DNA of 64,000 nt from Poriferisulfidus sp965221375 (GCA_965221375.1 OZ244883.1:496001-560000); one strand, 5' to 3'. Shown: positions 7,312-16,548, counted from the first letter of the stretch. Numbers and translations are program-made. Notes: a model not told the origin generated them from the letters alone.

Positions 7312-9462
7312 ATGATGCACATCATGGGAAGTTGGCGTCACGCCTTTATGGCGGTGCTGGTTTTCGGTATCGCCGGCTGCGACGGGCCCTGGGATCACCC
7401 GTACGGGAAAGGGTCCGAGGCGGAGCAGGTGATGTACTCCTCGTTCAGCGACCGGCCGCAATTTCTGGATCCCGCGCGGTCCTATTCGTCGACGGCCTAC
7501 ATGTTCATTCAGCAGATTTACGAGCCGCCGCTGACGTATCACTATCTGAAGCGACCGTTTGAACTGCAGCCTCTGCTGGCGGCGCAACTGCCGCAGGTGC
7601 ATTATCTGAATGCGGAAGGGAGGCGATTGCCGCCGCAGACGCCGCCGGAGGAGGTGGCCTATAGCGAGTATATCGTTGAGATTCGCCCGGGAGTGCGCTA
7701 TCAACCGCATCCGGCGCTGGCGCGCGACGAGGCGGGCGACTTGCGTTATCACACGTTGAGCGCAGGGGATTTGGATTCGATTGATACGCTGGCGGATTTC
7801 CCCCACACCGGCAGTCGGGAAATGGTCGCGGAAGATTTTGTGTACCAGATCAAGCGTCTGGCGGACCCGCGCCGGCATTGCCCCATCGCCGGCATCATGG
7901 CGGAATACATCGTCGGCTTTACCGAATTTCGGGAACGTCTCAAGGCGGTGGATGCACCGACGGTGGATCTGCGGTCCTATTCAATGGCCGGGGTTCGAGC
8001 GGATTCGCGCTATCAATACCGGGTTCGCCTGCATGGGGTGTATCCGCAATTTATCTATTGGCTGGCGATGCCGTTTTTTGTGCCCATGCCTTGGGAGGCG
8101 GATGCGTTTTACGAGCAGCCGGGGATGGCGGAACGCAATCTGAACCTGCATTGGCACCCTCTGGGCACCGGGCCGTACATGCTGGCCGAAAACAATCCGA
8201 ATCTGCGCATGGTGCTGGAGCGCAATCCCAATTTCCGCGGCCAGGCCTATCCTTCACAGGGCGACCCGGGGGATGCCGAACGCGGCCTGTTGCGGGATGC
8301 CGGACGCCAAATGCCGTTTTTGGATCGCGCGGTCTACAGCCTGGAGAAAGAAAGCATCCCGCGCTGGAGCAAGTTTCTGCAGGGTTATTACGACCGCTCC
8401 GGCATCGGTTCGGACAGTTTCGATCAGGCAATCGCCTACAGCGGCGGGGGCGAGGCGCAGTTGACCGAGGAGATGCAGGCGAAAGGCATTCAGTTACTGA
8501 CCGCCATTGACCAGACGGTTTTTTACATGGGATTCAATATGCGCGACCCCATCGTGGGGGGTGACAGTGAACGCAGCCGTCTGCTGCGACGGGCCATCTC
8601 CATTGCCGTGGATTACGAGGAACAGATTGCGATTTTCAACAACGGGCGTGGCGTGCCGGCGCAAGGACCGTTGCCGCCGCAAATTTTCGGCGCCCATGCC
8701 GGAGAGGCCGGCATCAATCCCTATGTGTACCGATGGGAAGACGGACGGGCCGTGCGACGCAGCATTGAAGAGGCGCGCGATCTGATGCGCCAGGCCGGTT
8801 ATCCAAACGGCATGGATCAGAAAACAGGCAAGCCTCTGACCCTGTATTACGAAGCGGTGGGCGCTGGTCCGGACGCCAAGGCGTCCCTGAACTGGCTGCG
8901 CAAGCAGTTTGCCAAGCTGGACATTCAGTTGGTGGTGCGGGCGACCGACTACAACCGGTTCCGCGAAAAAATGCGCAAAGGCACGGGTCAGATTTTCCAA
9001 TGGGGTTGGCACGCCGACTATCCGGACCCGGAGAATTTTCTGTTTCTTTTGTACGGACCGAATGCCCAGGTCGACAGCGGTGGACCCAATTCGGCCAACT
9101 ACAGCAATCCGGAATATGACCAGCTGTTTGCGCAGATGAAAAATATCCCGAACGGGGCGCGGCGTCAGGAGATCATCGATCGCATGCTGGAGATTCTGCG
9201 CTGGGATGCGCCGTGGTCGTGGGGCTACCATCCGGTCAGTTACGTGTTGTCGCATCACTGGATGCGCAACCTGAAATTGAGCGGCTTGTCGTATAACACG
9301 CTCAAGTATCAGCGGGTCGATGCGCAGGCGCGCACCGAATCGATTGGCGCCTGGAACACGCCGGTGGTGTGGCCGCTGTGGGTGGGCTTGGGTGTACTAA
9401 TCGCGTTGGTGGTGCCGGCTTTGGTCAGTTTTGTGCGTCGGGAACGAAGGCGGGCGCGATGA
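7312..9462 (+). CDS. Peptide-type ABC transporter substrate-binding lipoprotein (SBP family 5)
   Basis: Extracytoplasmic receptor of a peptide, opine or nickel class importer. From the ATG at 7312 (716 residues) there is a lipoprotein signal whose lipobox GIAGC puts the lipidated cysteine at residue 23. A GTG at 7255 would place the cysteine too far in. The body is SBP_bac_5-like: an opening FSDRPQFLDPARSYSSTAY, a middle LHWHPLGTGPYMLAENNPN, and a late GWHADYPDPENFLFLLYGPN, the typical ligand-pocket region. The C-terminus is odd: a hydrophobic helix (about PVVWPLWVGLGVLIALVVPA) followed by a basic tail RRERRRAR. The protein may thus be held by both lipid and a membrane helix. Its stop overlaps the first permease start (ATGA). 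The substrate is not predictable beyond a peptide-like solute. Confidence 0.88.
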   Translation: MMHIMGSWRHAFMAVLVFGIAGCDGPWDHPYGKGSEAEQVMYSSFSDRPQFLDPARSYSSTAYMFIQQIYEPPLTYHYLKRPFELQPLLAAQLPQVHYLNAEGRRLPPQTPPEEVAYSEYIVEIRPGVRYQPHPALARDEAGDLRYHTLSAGDLDSIDTLADFPHTGSREMVAEDFVYQIKRLADPRRHCPIAGIMAEYIVGFTEFRERLKAVDAPTVDLRSYSMAGVRADSRYQYRVRLHGVYPQFIYWLAMPFFVPMPWEADAFYEQPGMAERNLNLHWHPLGTGPYMLAENNPNLRMVLERNPNFRGQAYPSQGDPGDAERGLLRDAGRQMPFLDRAVYSLEKESIPRWSKFLQGYYDRSGIGSDSFDQAIAYSGGGEAQLTEEMQAKGIQLLTAIDQTVFYMGFNMRDPIVGGDSERSRLLRRAISIAVDYEEQIAIFNNGRGVPAQGPLPPQIFGAHAGEAGINPYVYRWEDGRAVRRSIEEARDLMRQAGYPNGMDQKTGKPLTLYYEAVGAGPDAKASLNWLRKQFAKLDIQLVVRATDYNRFREKMRKGTGQIFQWGWHADYPDPENFLFLLYGPNAQVDSGGPNSANYSNPEYDQLFAQMKNIPNGARRQEIIDRMLEILRWDAPWSWGYHPVSYVLSHHWMRNLKLSGLSYNTLKYQRVDAQARTESIGAWNTPVVWPLWVGLGVLIALVVPALVSFVRRERRRAR

Positions 9463-10436
9463 TTGCGTACATCATCCGGCGCGTGCTGTATGCGATTCCT
9501 ATTTTGATTGGGGTCAATCTGCTGACCTTTGTGCTGTTTTTTGTGGTCAATTCGCCCGACGAAATCGCGCGGCTGCACCTGGGGGACAAGCATGTGACGG
9601 AAGAGCAGGTGGAAGCCTGGAAGCAGGAGCGGGGATACAACCTGCCGCTTGTCTACAACGCCGAAGCATCGGGCACGGAGCAGGTGACGCAAACGATCTT
9701 CTATACCAAGTCGGTGCGCTTGTTTGCGTTTGATTTCGGAAATTCCGACAGCGGTCGCAATATCGGTTACGACATTCGCCAGCGCATGTGGCCCAGCCTG
9801 GCGATCGCGGCGCCCAGTCTGTTGCTGGGCCTGTTACTGAATACGACACTCGCCCTGATGCTGGCCTTTTTCCGGGGCAGTTATCTGGACACGATGGGCG
9901 TGGTGCTGTGCGTGATCCTGATGTCCGTCTCCAGTTTGTTTTACATCATCGGCGGGCAGTATCTGGTGGGCAAACTGCTGCAGCTGACTCCGATTTCCGG
10001 CTATGACACCGGGATGAATGCGCTGAAGTTTCTGATCCTGCCGATTCTGATCAGCGTGGTCTACAGCATCGGCGCCGGCACCCGCTGGTATCGAACCTTG
10101 TTTCTGGAGGAAATCTCCAAGGATTATGTGCGCACAGCCCGGGCCCGGGGATTGTCCGAGCAACGGGTGCTGTTTCGCCATGTGTTGCGCAATGCGCTCA
10201 TTCCGATTCTGACCGGAGTGGTGGTGTTGCTGCCGCTGCTGTTCATGGGCAGTCTGATTACCGAGTCGTTTTTTGGGATTCCGGGGTTGGGGAGTTATAC
10301 CATTGACGCGATTCAGCGCCAGGACTTTTCGATTGTCCGGGCGATGGTGTTTCTGGGCACGGTGTTGTACATCCTGGGACTGTTGCTGACCGACATTTCC
10401 TATACGTTGGCCGACCCTCGAATTCGGTTGCGCTGA
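9459..10436 (+). CDS. ABC transporter permease, DppB/OppB/YejB-like
   Basis: First membrane subunit of the importer. It begins MIAYIIRRVLYAIPILIGVN, the classic N-terminal helix of the DppB class, and has 325 residues with about six predicted membrane segments. The cytoplasmic EAA-like coupling loop is visible as DYVRTARARGLSEQRVLFRHVLRNAL, which docks on the ATPase. The ending LLTDISYTLADPRIRL is also typical. The ATG at 9459 overlaps the lipoprotein TGA by the ATGA arrangement, so translation is coupled. A longer in-frame start at 9369 lies inside the upstream gene and would add a non-membrane tail, so I rejected it. The second permease starts two bases after its stop. Confidence 0.93.
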   Translation: MIAYIIRRVLYAIPILIGVNLLTFVLFFVVNSPDEIARLHLGDKHVTEEQVEAWKQERGYNLPLVYNAEASGTEQVTQTIFYTKSVRLFAFDFGNSDSGRNIGYDIRQRMWPSLAIAAPSLLLGLLLNTTLALMLAFFRGSYLDTMGVVLCVILMSVSSLFYIIGGQYLVGKLLQLTPISGYDTGMNALKFLILPILISVVYSIGAGTRWYRTLFLEEISKDYVRTARARGLSEQRVLFRHVLRNALIPILTGVVVLLPLLFMGSLITESFFGIPGLGSYTIDAIQRQDFSIVRAMVFLGTVLYILGLLLTDISYTLADPRIRLR

Positions 10437-10438
10437 TC

Positions 10439-11806
10439 ATGTGGGTTGTTCTTCTCACTGATTTCTTTTTGTTCCTGCTGTTGGCCGGGGTGGGAGCCTA
10501 CGTGGTGCTGGTGCGGCGTCAGGAGCATTTGCGGCGGGCCTGGCGCTCGGTGATTGTGCGTCCTGGGGGCGCCATCTCGGCGGTCGTTTTGTCCGTGTTT
10601 GCGGCGATTGCCATTTTGGATTCTCTGCACTTTCATCCCCGTCTGGAGCAGCCGACGGCGCAGGCGCAATACTCCAATGAAATTCTGAGCGTGTTCGACC
10701 TGCTGGTCGGCCCGCTGCGGACCCAGGTCGAGCGCACCTATTCGGCACCCTTTGCCTATCAGGCGCATAACAAAGAAGCCATCACGACTGCCGAAGGCGT
10801 GGTGCGAGGGTATCCGCGTCTGCAGTACGGCGGCGCACATCTACAGAATCCAGAACAGCAACGGGGAGTCGATATTGCGCAGCGCGTGGTGACGGGTATG
10901 GGTTTGGGGGCATTGGTGTGGGGCGTACTGGTGTTGGGTTTTCGGCAACTGCGCCGTCGTCGTGCACGTCTCACGGCGGACAAAGAGCCGCCATTGCCAT
11001 GGCGCAGCATTGCCGCCACCGTGCTGGTGATTTTGATGTTGGTGGGGGTGGTGACGCAGTTGGCCGGGACGTATCACATCTTCGGCACCGACAAGGTAGG
11101 CGAGGACGTGTTCTACCAGACCTTGAAAAGCATCCGCACCGGCATTCTGATTGGTACTTTGACGACCTTGATTATGCTGCCCTTCGCGATGGCTCTGGGC
11201 ATCATGGCCGGCTATTACCGGGGCTGGGTGGATGATGTGATTCAGTATGTCTACATCACGCTCAATTCCATTCCCGGGGTGTTGTTGATTGCGGCGGCGA
11301 TTCTGTCGTTGCATGTCTACCTCAGCGCCCATGCGGCCGATTACGCCAGTCTGGCGGAGCGTGCCGACTTGCGCCTGCTGTTTCTGTGCATGATTCTGGG
11401 ATTGACCAGTTGGACCGGCTTGTGCCGCCTGTTGCGCGGCGAGACCTTCAAACTGCGCGAAGCCGAATACATTCAGGCGGCAGTGGCTTTCGGCGTTTCA
11501 AGCCCGCGCATTCAATGGCGCCACATTCTGCCCAATGTGATGCACATCGTGCTGATTACGGTGACGCTCGACTTCAGTGGTTTGGTGTTGGCCGAGGCGG
11601 TGCTGTCCTACGTCGACATCGGCGTGGACCCGACCATGAACAGTTGGGGAAATATGATCAACAGCGCACGCCTGGAGATGTCGCGCGAGCCGGTGGTGTG
11701 GTGGTCGCTCGCGGCTTCCTTTGTGTTTATGTTTGCGCTGGTACTGTTCGCCAACCTGCTGGCGGATGCAGTGCGCGATGCGTTTGACCCGCGGGTGAGC
11801 CGGTGA
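10439..11806 (+). CDS. ABC transporter permease, DppC/OppC/YejE-like, with long N-terminal extension
   Basis: Second membrane subunit. At 455 residues it is much longer than the usual 280–340. Residues 1–60 hold an extra hydrophobic helix, a basic segment (RRQEHLRRAWRS) and the helix usually at the N-terminus of DppC proteins. A large periplasmic insert follows (about residues 61–155), then another helix, and only then the transport core that begins QLAGTYHIFGTDKVGEDVFY. The coupling loop reads EAEYIQAAVAFGVSSPRIQWRHILPNV, and the ending LLADAVRDAFDPR is canonical. The HIFGTDKVGEDVF segment is the family's usual HPLGTD-type motif. The stop overlaps the ATPase GTG start (GTGA). The extended periplasmic part may contact the unusually anchored binding protein; that is inference. 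Confidence 0.9.
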   Translation: MWVVLLTDFFLFLLLAGVGAYVVLVRRQEHLRRAWRSVIVRPGGAISAVVLSVFAAIAILDSLHFHPRLEQPTAQAQYSNEILSVFDLLVGPLRTQVERTYSAPFAYQAHNKEAITTAEGVVRGYPRLQYGGAHLQNPEQQRGVDIAQRVVTGMGLGALVWGVLVLGFRQLRRRRARLTADKEPPLPWRSIAATVLVILMLVGVVTQLAGTYHIFGTDKVGEDVFYQTLKSIRTGILIGTLTTLIMLPFAMALGIMAGYYRGWVDDVIQYVYITLNSIPGVLLIAAAILSLHVYLSAHAADYASLAERADLRLLFLCMILGLTSWTGLCRLLRGETFKLREAEYIQAAVAFGVSSPRIQWRHILPNVMHIVLITVTLDFSGLVLAEAVLSYVDIGVDPTMNSWGNMINSARLEMSREPVVWWSLAASFVFMFALVLFANLLADAVRDAFDPRVSR

Positions 11807-13446
11807 GTCCGTTACTGGAAGTCGAGCAGTTGCGGGTGGCCTTCGGGTCCGGCCCGCATCGCGAGGTTGCGGTCGAGGACGTCAGTTTCAGCATTGCGGC
11901 GCGGGGCACCTTCGCGCTGCTGGGTGAATCCGGCAGCGGCAAGTCGGTGACCGCCTTGAGTCTTATGCGTCTGCTGCCGGAAGCGGCCCGAATTGAGGCC
12001 GGGCAGGTGCGATTTCAGGGTCAGGATCTGCTGGATTTGCCGGAGACGCAGATGCGCAAGTTGCGCGGCGACGGAATCGGCATGATTTTTCAGGAGCCGA
12101 TGACCTCTCTGAATCCGGTCATGTCGATTGGCCGGCAGATTGGGGAAGCATTGCGTCGGCATCACTTGTCTCGGCGGGCGCGTCGGGCGCGTGCGATCGA
12201 GCTGCTGGATGCGGTGCATGTCCCCCACCCGCAGCGGCGTCTGGATGAATTTCCGCACCAGCTTTCCGGGGGCATGCAGCAGCGGGTGATGATTGCCGCG
12301 GCATTGGCCAGTGAGCCGCAGTTGCTGATTGCGGACGAGCCGACGACGGCGCTGGATGTGACCATCCAGGCGCAGGTGCTGGAATTACTGTGCGAGCTGC
12401 AGCAGAAACTGGATATGGCGATGCTGTTCATTACGCACGATTTGGCGGTGGCCCATCAGATGGCGGACAAGGTAGCCATCATGCGCCAGGGTCGGATTGT
12501 GGAGGCGGGGACGGCCGAGACTTTTTTTGCCGCACCACGCCATGAGTACAGCCGCAACCTGTTTGCAGCGTTGCCGGATATTTCCAAGCGGGGTCAGCGA
12601 CTGCAGACGCATTCGACGGAAGCCAACCCATCGGTTCCAGTCCCGACCAAGTCGCAGTCAAAGGTTCTGTTGGAGGTTGAGGATTTGCATGTGCGTTTCC
12701 CGATACGCGAGGGCGTGTTCCAGCGGACGGTCGATTATGTCTCGGCGGTCGAGGGGCTGTCGTTCACCCTGCATGAAGGGGAGACTTTTGCTCTGGTGGG
12801 GGAATCCGGCTGCGGTAAAACGACAACCGGCAAGAGTTTATTGCGTCTGCTGCCGATTGCGCAGGGCGCCGTGCGTTATCGAGGCCAGGATGTGGTGCAG
12901 TGCTCGGGGGATCAGGTGGCGCGTCTGCGTGCCGAGATGCAGATCATTTTTCAGGATCCCTTCGGGTCTCTCAATCCGCGCATGACGGCCGGCGACATTA
13001 TTGCGGAGGGTATGCAGGCGTTGGACGTTCTGGACAGTGAGGTACAGCGTCGCGAATACATTGTGGATCTGCTGGACAAGGTGGGTTTGAAGCCGGAGCA
13101 TCAGGGACGCTATCCGCACGAATTCTCGGGAGGGCAGCGTCAACGCATTGCCATTGCCCGAGCGTTGGCGGTGAATCCGAAGTTGATTGTTTGCGACGAG
13201 CCGACCAGCGCGTTGGATGTGACTATCCAGGCGCAGATTCTGGACCTGCTGCAGGACATCCAGGAGCAACACGGGCTGACGTATTTGTTCATCACGCACA
13301 ACCTTGCGGTGGTTTCTTGGATGGCGCATCGCGTGGCGGTGATGCGTCAAGGCCGCATTGTCGAGCAGGGGGATGCGGAGGAAGTGGTGCGCCGTGCCCA
13401 GCATCCTTATACGCAGGAGCTGTTGGCGGCGGTGCCGCAGTTATAA
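11803..13446 (+). CDS. Fused double ABC ATPase of the peptide importer (YejF/GsiA-like)
   Basis: Energy-coupling subunit with two nucleotide-binding domains in one 547-residue chain, replacing the separate D and F ATPases of Opp/Dpp systems. Domain 1 (about residues 1–265) has Walker A GESGSGKS, signature LSGGMQQR and Walker B LLIADEPTTALD. Domain 2 (about 285–547) has GESGCGKT, FSGGQRQR and LIVCDEPTSALD. Both switch histidines are present (ITHDLAVAHQM and ITHNLAVVSWM), so both sites look active. The short linker between them is polar. The start is GTG at 11803, overlapping the preceding TGA. The gene closes a four-gene operon and converges with the minus-strand gene at 13441, their stop codons adjoining or overlapping. 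Confidence 0.95.
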   Translation: MSPLLEVEQLRVAFGSGPHREVAVEDVSFSIAARGTFALLGESGSGKSVTALSLMRLLPEAARIEAGQVRFQGQDLLDLPETQMRKLRGDGIGMIFQEPMTSLNPVMSIGRQIGEALRRHHLSRRARRARAIELLDAVHVPHPQRRLDEFPHQLSGGMQQRVMIAAALASEPQLLIADEPTTALDVTIQAQVLELLCELQQKLDMAMLFITHDLAVAHQMADKVAIMRQGRIVEAGTAETFFAAPRHEYSRNLFAALPDISKRGQRLQTHSTEANPSVPVPTKSQSKVLLEVEDLHVRFPIREGVFQRTVDYVSAVEGLSFTLHEGETFALVGESGCGKTTTGKSLLRLLPIAQGAVRYRGQDVVQCSGDQVARLRAEMQIIFQDPFGSLNPRMTAGDIIAEGMQALDVLDSEVQRREYIVDLLDKVGLKPEHQGRYPHEFSGGQRQRIAIARALAVNPKLIVCDEPTSALDVTIQAQILDLLQDIQEQHGLTYLFITHNLAVVSWMAHRVAVMRQGRIVEQGDAEEVVRRAQHPYTQELLAAVPQL

Positions 13447-13785
13447 ATCCTGGTAGGGGCGCAACGCCTCCGCAAAAAACGGGACCCAGCGTCCCAGCAG
13501 CAAGGCGGCAAACAGAATCTCTCCCACCAGCACACGTCGCCACCGGGGCCGGTCGGAGACTTCGGCGTCTGACAGCCGCATGCTGGTCATCAGAATATCG
13601 AACAGCATCACGAAAAACACCAGCGGGGCCGCGGCCGGCAACACCAGACTGGAAATCGTATGCCAGCCCTGCAGTTGAATCGGGGTGCCCGCCGGAGTGG
13701 CGAACAGGGCGAGCATGGCGGCGCACGCCAGCAGGCTCAGGCGCAGAGGGCCGAATTCTTTGAGTCGTTCCGAAAAAGCGTTCAC
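13441..13785 (-). CDS. Small integral membrane protein of unknown function, coupled to sat
   Basis: A 114-residue protein with about three hydrophobic helices: LRLSLLACAAMLALFATPAG, LVLPAAAPLVFFVMLFDIL and LVGEILFAALLLGRWVPFFA. The first two are separated by a short loop, and a charged loop SDAEVSDRPRWRR precedes the third. I do not recognise the family. Its GTG start (13785) overlaps the stop of sat in a GTGA arrangement, so the two are translationally coupled and probably functionally linked. Some sulfur oxidisers encode a small membrane protein (AprM) near sat and the APS reductase genes. This could be an analogue, but no aprBA genes are adjacent and I cannot confirm homology. Confidence 0.7.
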   Translation of the reverse strand: MNAFSERLKEFGPLRLSLLACAAMLALFATPAGTPIQLQGWHTISSLVLPAAAPLVFFVMLFDILMTSMRLSDAEVSDRPRWRRVLVGEILFAALLLGRWVPFFAEALRPYQDL

Positions 13786-14966
13786 ACGCTCTGATAATAA
13801 TCCATCAAGATTTTGGCAATTTCCGGCCGCGCAAATTCCGGTGGCAGAGACTGGCCATTGGACAGCATTTCCCGCACACGGGTGCCGGACAGCAGAATGA
13901 AATCCTCTTTTTCGTGGTCCGGTGCGTCGCGCATCATGACGACCTGATTGAGTTTTTTGGAATAGGCGGTGTGGTCCGCATTGAAGATTTCAATGTCCAG
14001 CGTGCCTTCGGGGACTTCCTCGGTGAAGATGGTCTGCGCGTCAAACGCTCCGTAATAATCGCCCACTCCGGCATGGTCGCGGCCCACAATCAGGTGAGTG
14101 CAGCCGGCGTTTTGGCGGAAGATAGCGTGCAGGACCGCCTCACGGGGGCCGGCATAGAGCATGTCGAAGCCGTAGCCGGTAATCATGACGGTGTTGGGCG
14201 GGAAATACAGTTCCACCATTTTGCGAATCGCCGCGTCGCGGACATGGGCGGGAATATCGCCCGGCTTTAGGCGGCCGAGCAGCATGTGCACCAGCACACC
14301 GTCGGCGCCAACGCGCTCCTTGGCCAGTTTGCACAACTCCTCGTGAGCGCGGTGCATGGGGTTGCGGGTCTGGAAGGCCACGACCTTGTTCCAGCCGCGC
14401 TGGCTGATTTCCTCGCGAATCTGCACGGCGGTGCGGAAGGTGTCGGCAAACTCCTGCGGGAAATAACTGTAATCGAGTACTTCGATGGGTCCCGAGACCA
14501 GGGTGCGGCCATTTTCGATGAAGGTGCTGACGCCGGGGTGATCCAAGCTGTCGGTGCGATAAATCTGCTGGGTCAGTTGCGCGAAATCGGCTTCGGAGAG
14601 CGTCTCGACCGCCTCGACCTGCTGCACGGCAAAAATCGGATGGCCTTCGCGGTTGCTGTCGCGCAGGGCGATGCGTGGGGCGTTGCCGACGGCATCGGCA
14701 TCCTGAATCTGGTTGAGCACGGGGGTCGGCCAGAACAGTCCGGCCTCGGTGTGCATGGACTGGCCGATGCGCAGGGCGTCGGCCGCATTCATATAGCCGC
14801 CCAGAGGGGTGAAATAGCCTCCGGCGAGCATCACTGCATTGGAGACTGCAGCGGAATTCAGTAGCAGGGCAGGCAGGGTCTCGGCTTCTTTGCGAAGGGC
14901 GGCCTGTTGTTCGGCATCTTCGACAATGAGGGGCATCAGCCGCTCGGCGGCGTAGGGTCGGATCAT
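13782..14966 (-). CDS. sat: Sulfate adenylyltransferase (ATP sulfurylase), homo-oligomeric Sat type
   Basis: Interconverts ATP plus sulfate and APS plus pyrophosphate. In sulfur oxidisers it runs towards ATP and sulfate. The 394 residues match bacterial Sat and are unrelated to the CysD/CysN enzyme. Hallmarks: the N-terminal ALLLNSAAVSNAVMLAGGYF; FQTRNPMHRAHEELCKLA, carrying the QxRN and HxxH substrate and nucleotide motifs; LIVGRDHAGVGDYYGAFDAQ; and the C-terminal LSGTRVREMLSNGQSLPPEF. The start ATG is at 14966 and a weak minus-strand TAAAAT lies upstream (15004–14999). It is cotranscribed with the 114-residue membrane protein. No sulfate permease, APS kinase or APS reductase is nearby, so the direction of the reaction is inferred only from the enzyme type. 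Confidence 0.95.
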   Translation of the reverse strand: MIRPYAAERLMPLIVEDAEQQAALRKEAETLPALLLNSAAVSNAVMLAGGYFTPLGGYMNAADALRIGQSMHTEAGLFWPTPVLNQIQDADAVGNAPRIALRDSNREGHPIFAVQQVEAVETLSEADFAQLTQQIYRTDSLDHPGVSTFIENGRTLVSGPIEVLDYSYFPQEFADTFRTAVQIREEISQRGWNKVVAFQTRNPMHRAHEELCKLAKERVGADGVLVHMLLGRLKPGDIPAHVRDAAIRKMVELYFPPNTVMITGYGFDMLYAGPREAVLHAIFRQNAGCTHLIVGRDHAGVGDYYGAFDAQTIFTEEVPEGTLDIEIFNADHTAYSKKLNQVVMMRDAPDHEKEDFILLSGTRVREMLSNGQSLPPEFARPEIAKILMDYYQSV

Positions 14967-15233
14967 GATAATTTTTGGGACAGAAATTGTGAGGCCCTAT
15001 TTTACCGGGTGCCTCTGTTGGAAACTTTCCCTGAGCACGGGGCGGGGTGTGTTAGAATAGAATCACTTTCAGGTCGAGCATTCGCCGGCCGGTCAATACC
15101 AGATATTCCGAAGATGACGTCCCGACGCAGGCGGGCGTCTCCGAAGATCACCTAATGCAGCGCGTGGCTGCGTCCTTTCCATATTAATCCTGCGTTTTGA
15201 TGATTATGCCGGCTGGCTCTTTTACAAACCATT
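14967..15233. promoter_or_regulatory. Divergent sat/rho control region with a hairpin in the rho leader
   Basis: This 267-bp gap separates sat (minus) from rho (plus). A TAGAAT box lies at 15053–15058 on the plus strand, without a clear -35. Downstream, GACGTCCCG (15116–15124) can pair with CGGGCGTC (15132–15139), leaving one bulged T. The word TCCGAAGAT occurs just before and just after this hairpin. rho genes are commonly autoregulated through their leaders, so a control function is plausible, but no T-run follows the hairpin. No ORF worth calling is present. Confidence 0.35.
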
Positions 15234-16490
15234 ATGAATCTGACTGAACTCAAACGTACTCCCATCACCAAATTACTGGAAATCGCCGAGGAAGCGGGAC
15301 TGGAAAACACCGCCCGTTCCCGCAAGCAAGACATTATTTTCCAACTGCTTAAATCGCACGCCCGCCGCGGCGAAGACATCTATGGGGAGGGGGTGCTTGA
15401 AATTCTGCAGGAAGGCTTCGGGTTTTTGCGTTCTCCGGATGTCTCCTACCAGGCCGGCGTCGATGATATTTATGTCTCCCCCAACCAGATTCGCCGGTTC
15501 GGCTTGCGTTCGGGCGACACGGTGTCCGGGAAGATTCGCCCGCCCAAAGAAAGTGAGCGCTATTTCGCGTTGCTGAAAGTCGCCGAGATTAATTACGAGG
15601 CTCCGGAAAAAGCCCGCCATAAAACCCTGTTTGAAAATCTGACGCCGTTACATCCGGACCAGTGTCTGCGTCTGGAGCGAGGCAACGGCAGCACCGAGGA
15701 CATCACGGCGCGCATTGTCGACATGACGGCGCCGATCGGCAAAGGCCAGCGCGGTTTGATCGTGTCGCCGCCGAAAGCCGGCAAGACCATTCTGCTGCAG
15801 AACATCGCGCAAAGCATCGCCGCGAATCATCCGGAGTGTTATCTGATTGTGTTGCTGATTGATGAGCGGCCCGAGGAGGTGACGGAAATGGAACGCATGG
15901 TGCAAGGCGATGTGATTTCCAGCACGTTCGACGAAGCGGCCAGTCGCCATGTGCAGGTGTCGGAGATGGTGATTGAAAAAGCGCGTCGTCTGGTGGAGCA
16001 TCGCCGGGACGTAGTGATTTTGCTCGACTCCATTACCCGTCTGGCGCGCGCCTACAACACCGTGGCGCCGTCTTCGGGCAAGGTGCTGACCGGCGGCGTG
16101 GACGCCAACGCCCTGCAGCGGCCCAAGCGGTTTTTCGGGGCCGCGCGCAATATTGAGGAAGGCGGCAGTCTGACCATCATTGCCACGGCGCTGATTGATA
16201 CGGGCTCCAAAATGGACGAGGTGATTTACGAGGAGTTCAAGGGCACCGGCAACCTGGAAATTCATCTGGACCGGCGCATTGCCGAGAAGCGAGTGTATCC
16301 GGCCATCAACATTAACCGTTCCGGTACCCGCCGCGAGGAATTGCTGTTGGAGCCGGACGAGATGCAGAAGATCTGGGTGTTGCGGAAGTTTGTGCATTCG
16401 ATGGACGAAATCGCTGCGATGGAGTTCATGCTGGGCCGCCTGCAGGCGACCAAGACCAATGAAGAATTTTTCGAGGCGATGAAGCGTTGA
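15234..16490 (+). CDS. rho: Transcription termination factor Rho
   Basis: Hexameric RNA-dependent ATPase that terminates transcription. The 418 residues correspond to the usual 419. The N-terminal helical domain begins MNLTELKRTPITKLLEIAEE. The RNA-binding cold-shock-like fold contains GEGVLEILQEGFGFLRSPD and DDIYVSPNQIRRFGLR. The ATPase core has Walker A SPPKAGKT, the Q-loop FDEAASRHVQVSEMVIEKA, Walker B DVVILLDSITRLARAYN, and the R-loop/secondary RNA site GKVLTGGVDANALQRPKRFFGAARN. The ending MEFMLGRLQATKTNEEFFEAMKR is canonical. There is no obvious Shine-Dalgarno sequence before the ATG at 15234. trxA, the common upstream neighbour, is absent; rnr follows after 58 bp containing an ACCCAC/GTGGGT hairpin without a T-run (16507–16525). 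Confidence 0.98.
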   Translation: MNLTELKRTPITKLLEIAEEAGLENTARSRKQDIIFQLLKSHARRGEDIYGEGVLEILQEGFGFLRSPDVSYQAGVDDIYVSPNQIRRFGLRSGDTVSGKIRPPKESERYFALLKVAEINYEAPEKARHKTLFENLTPLHPDQCLRLERGNGSTEDITARIVDMTAPIGKGQRGLIVSPPKAGKTILLQNIAQSIAANHPECYLIVLLIDERPEEVTEMERMVQGDVISSTFDEAASRHVQVSEMVIEKARRLVEHRRDVVILLDSITRLARAYNTVAPSSGKVLTGGVDANALQRPKRFFGAARNIEEGGSLTIIATALIDTGSKMDEVIYEEFKGTGNLEIHLDRRIAEKRVYPAININRSGTRREELLLEPDEMQKIWVLRKFVHSMDEIAAMEFMLGRLQATKTNEEFFEAMKR

Positions 16491-16548
16491 ATCGACGCCT
16501 GCCTTTACCCACTTATCCGGTGGGTGGTGAGACTCGCGGGTTCGTTTG

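Noticed and set aside
9369..10436. Longer first permease starting at 9369
   Set aside because: The extension lies inside the lipoprotein gene and adds a tail without family similarity; the ATG at 9459 gives the canonical MIAYIIRRVLYAIP start and an ATGA overlap.
13441..13785. Firm naming of the 114-residue protein as AprM
   Set aside because: Only size and hydrophobicity agree; the gene order differs and no APS reductase genes are in the window.
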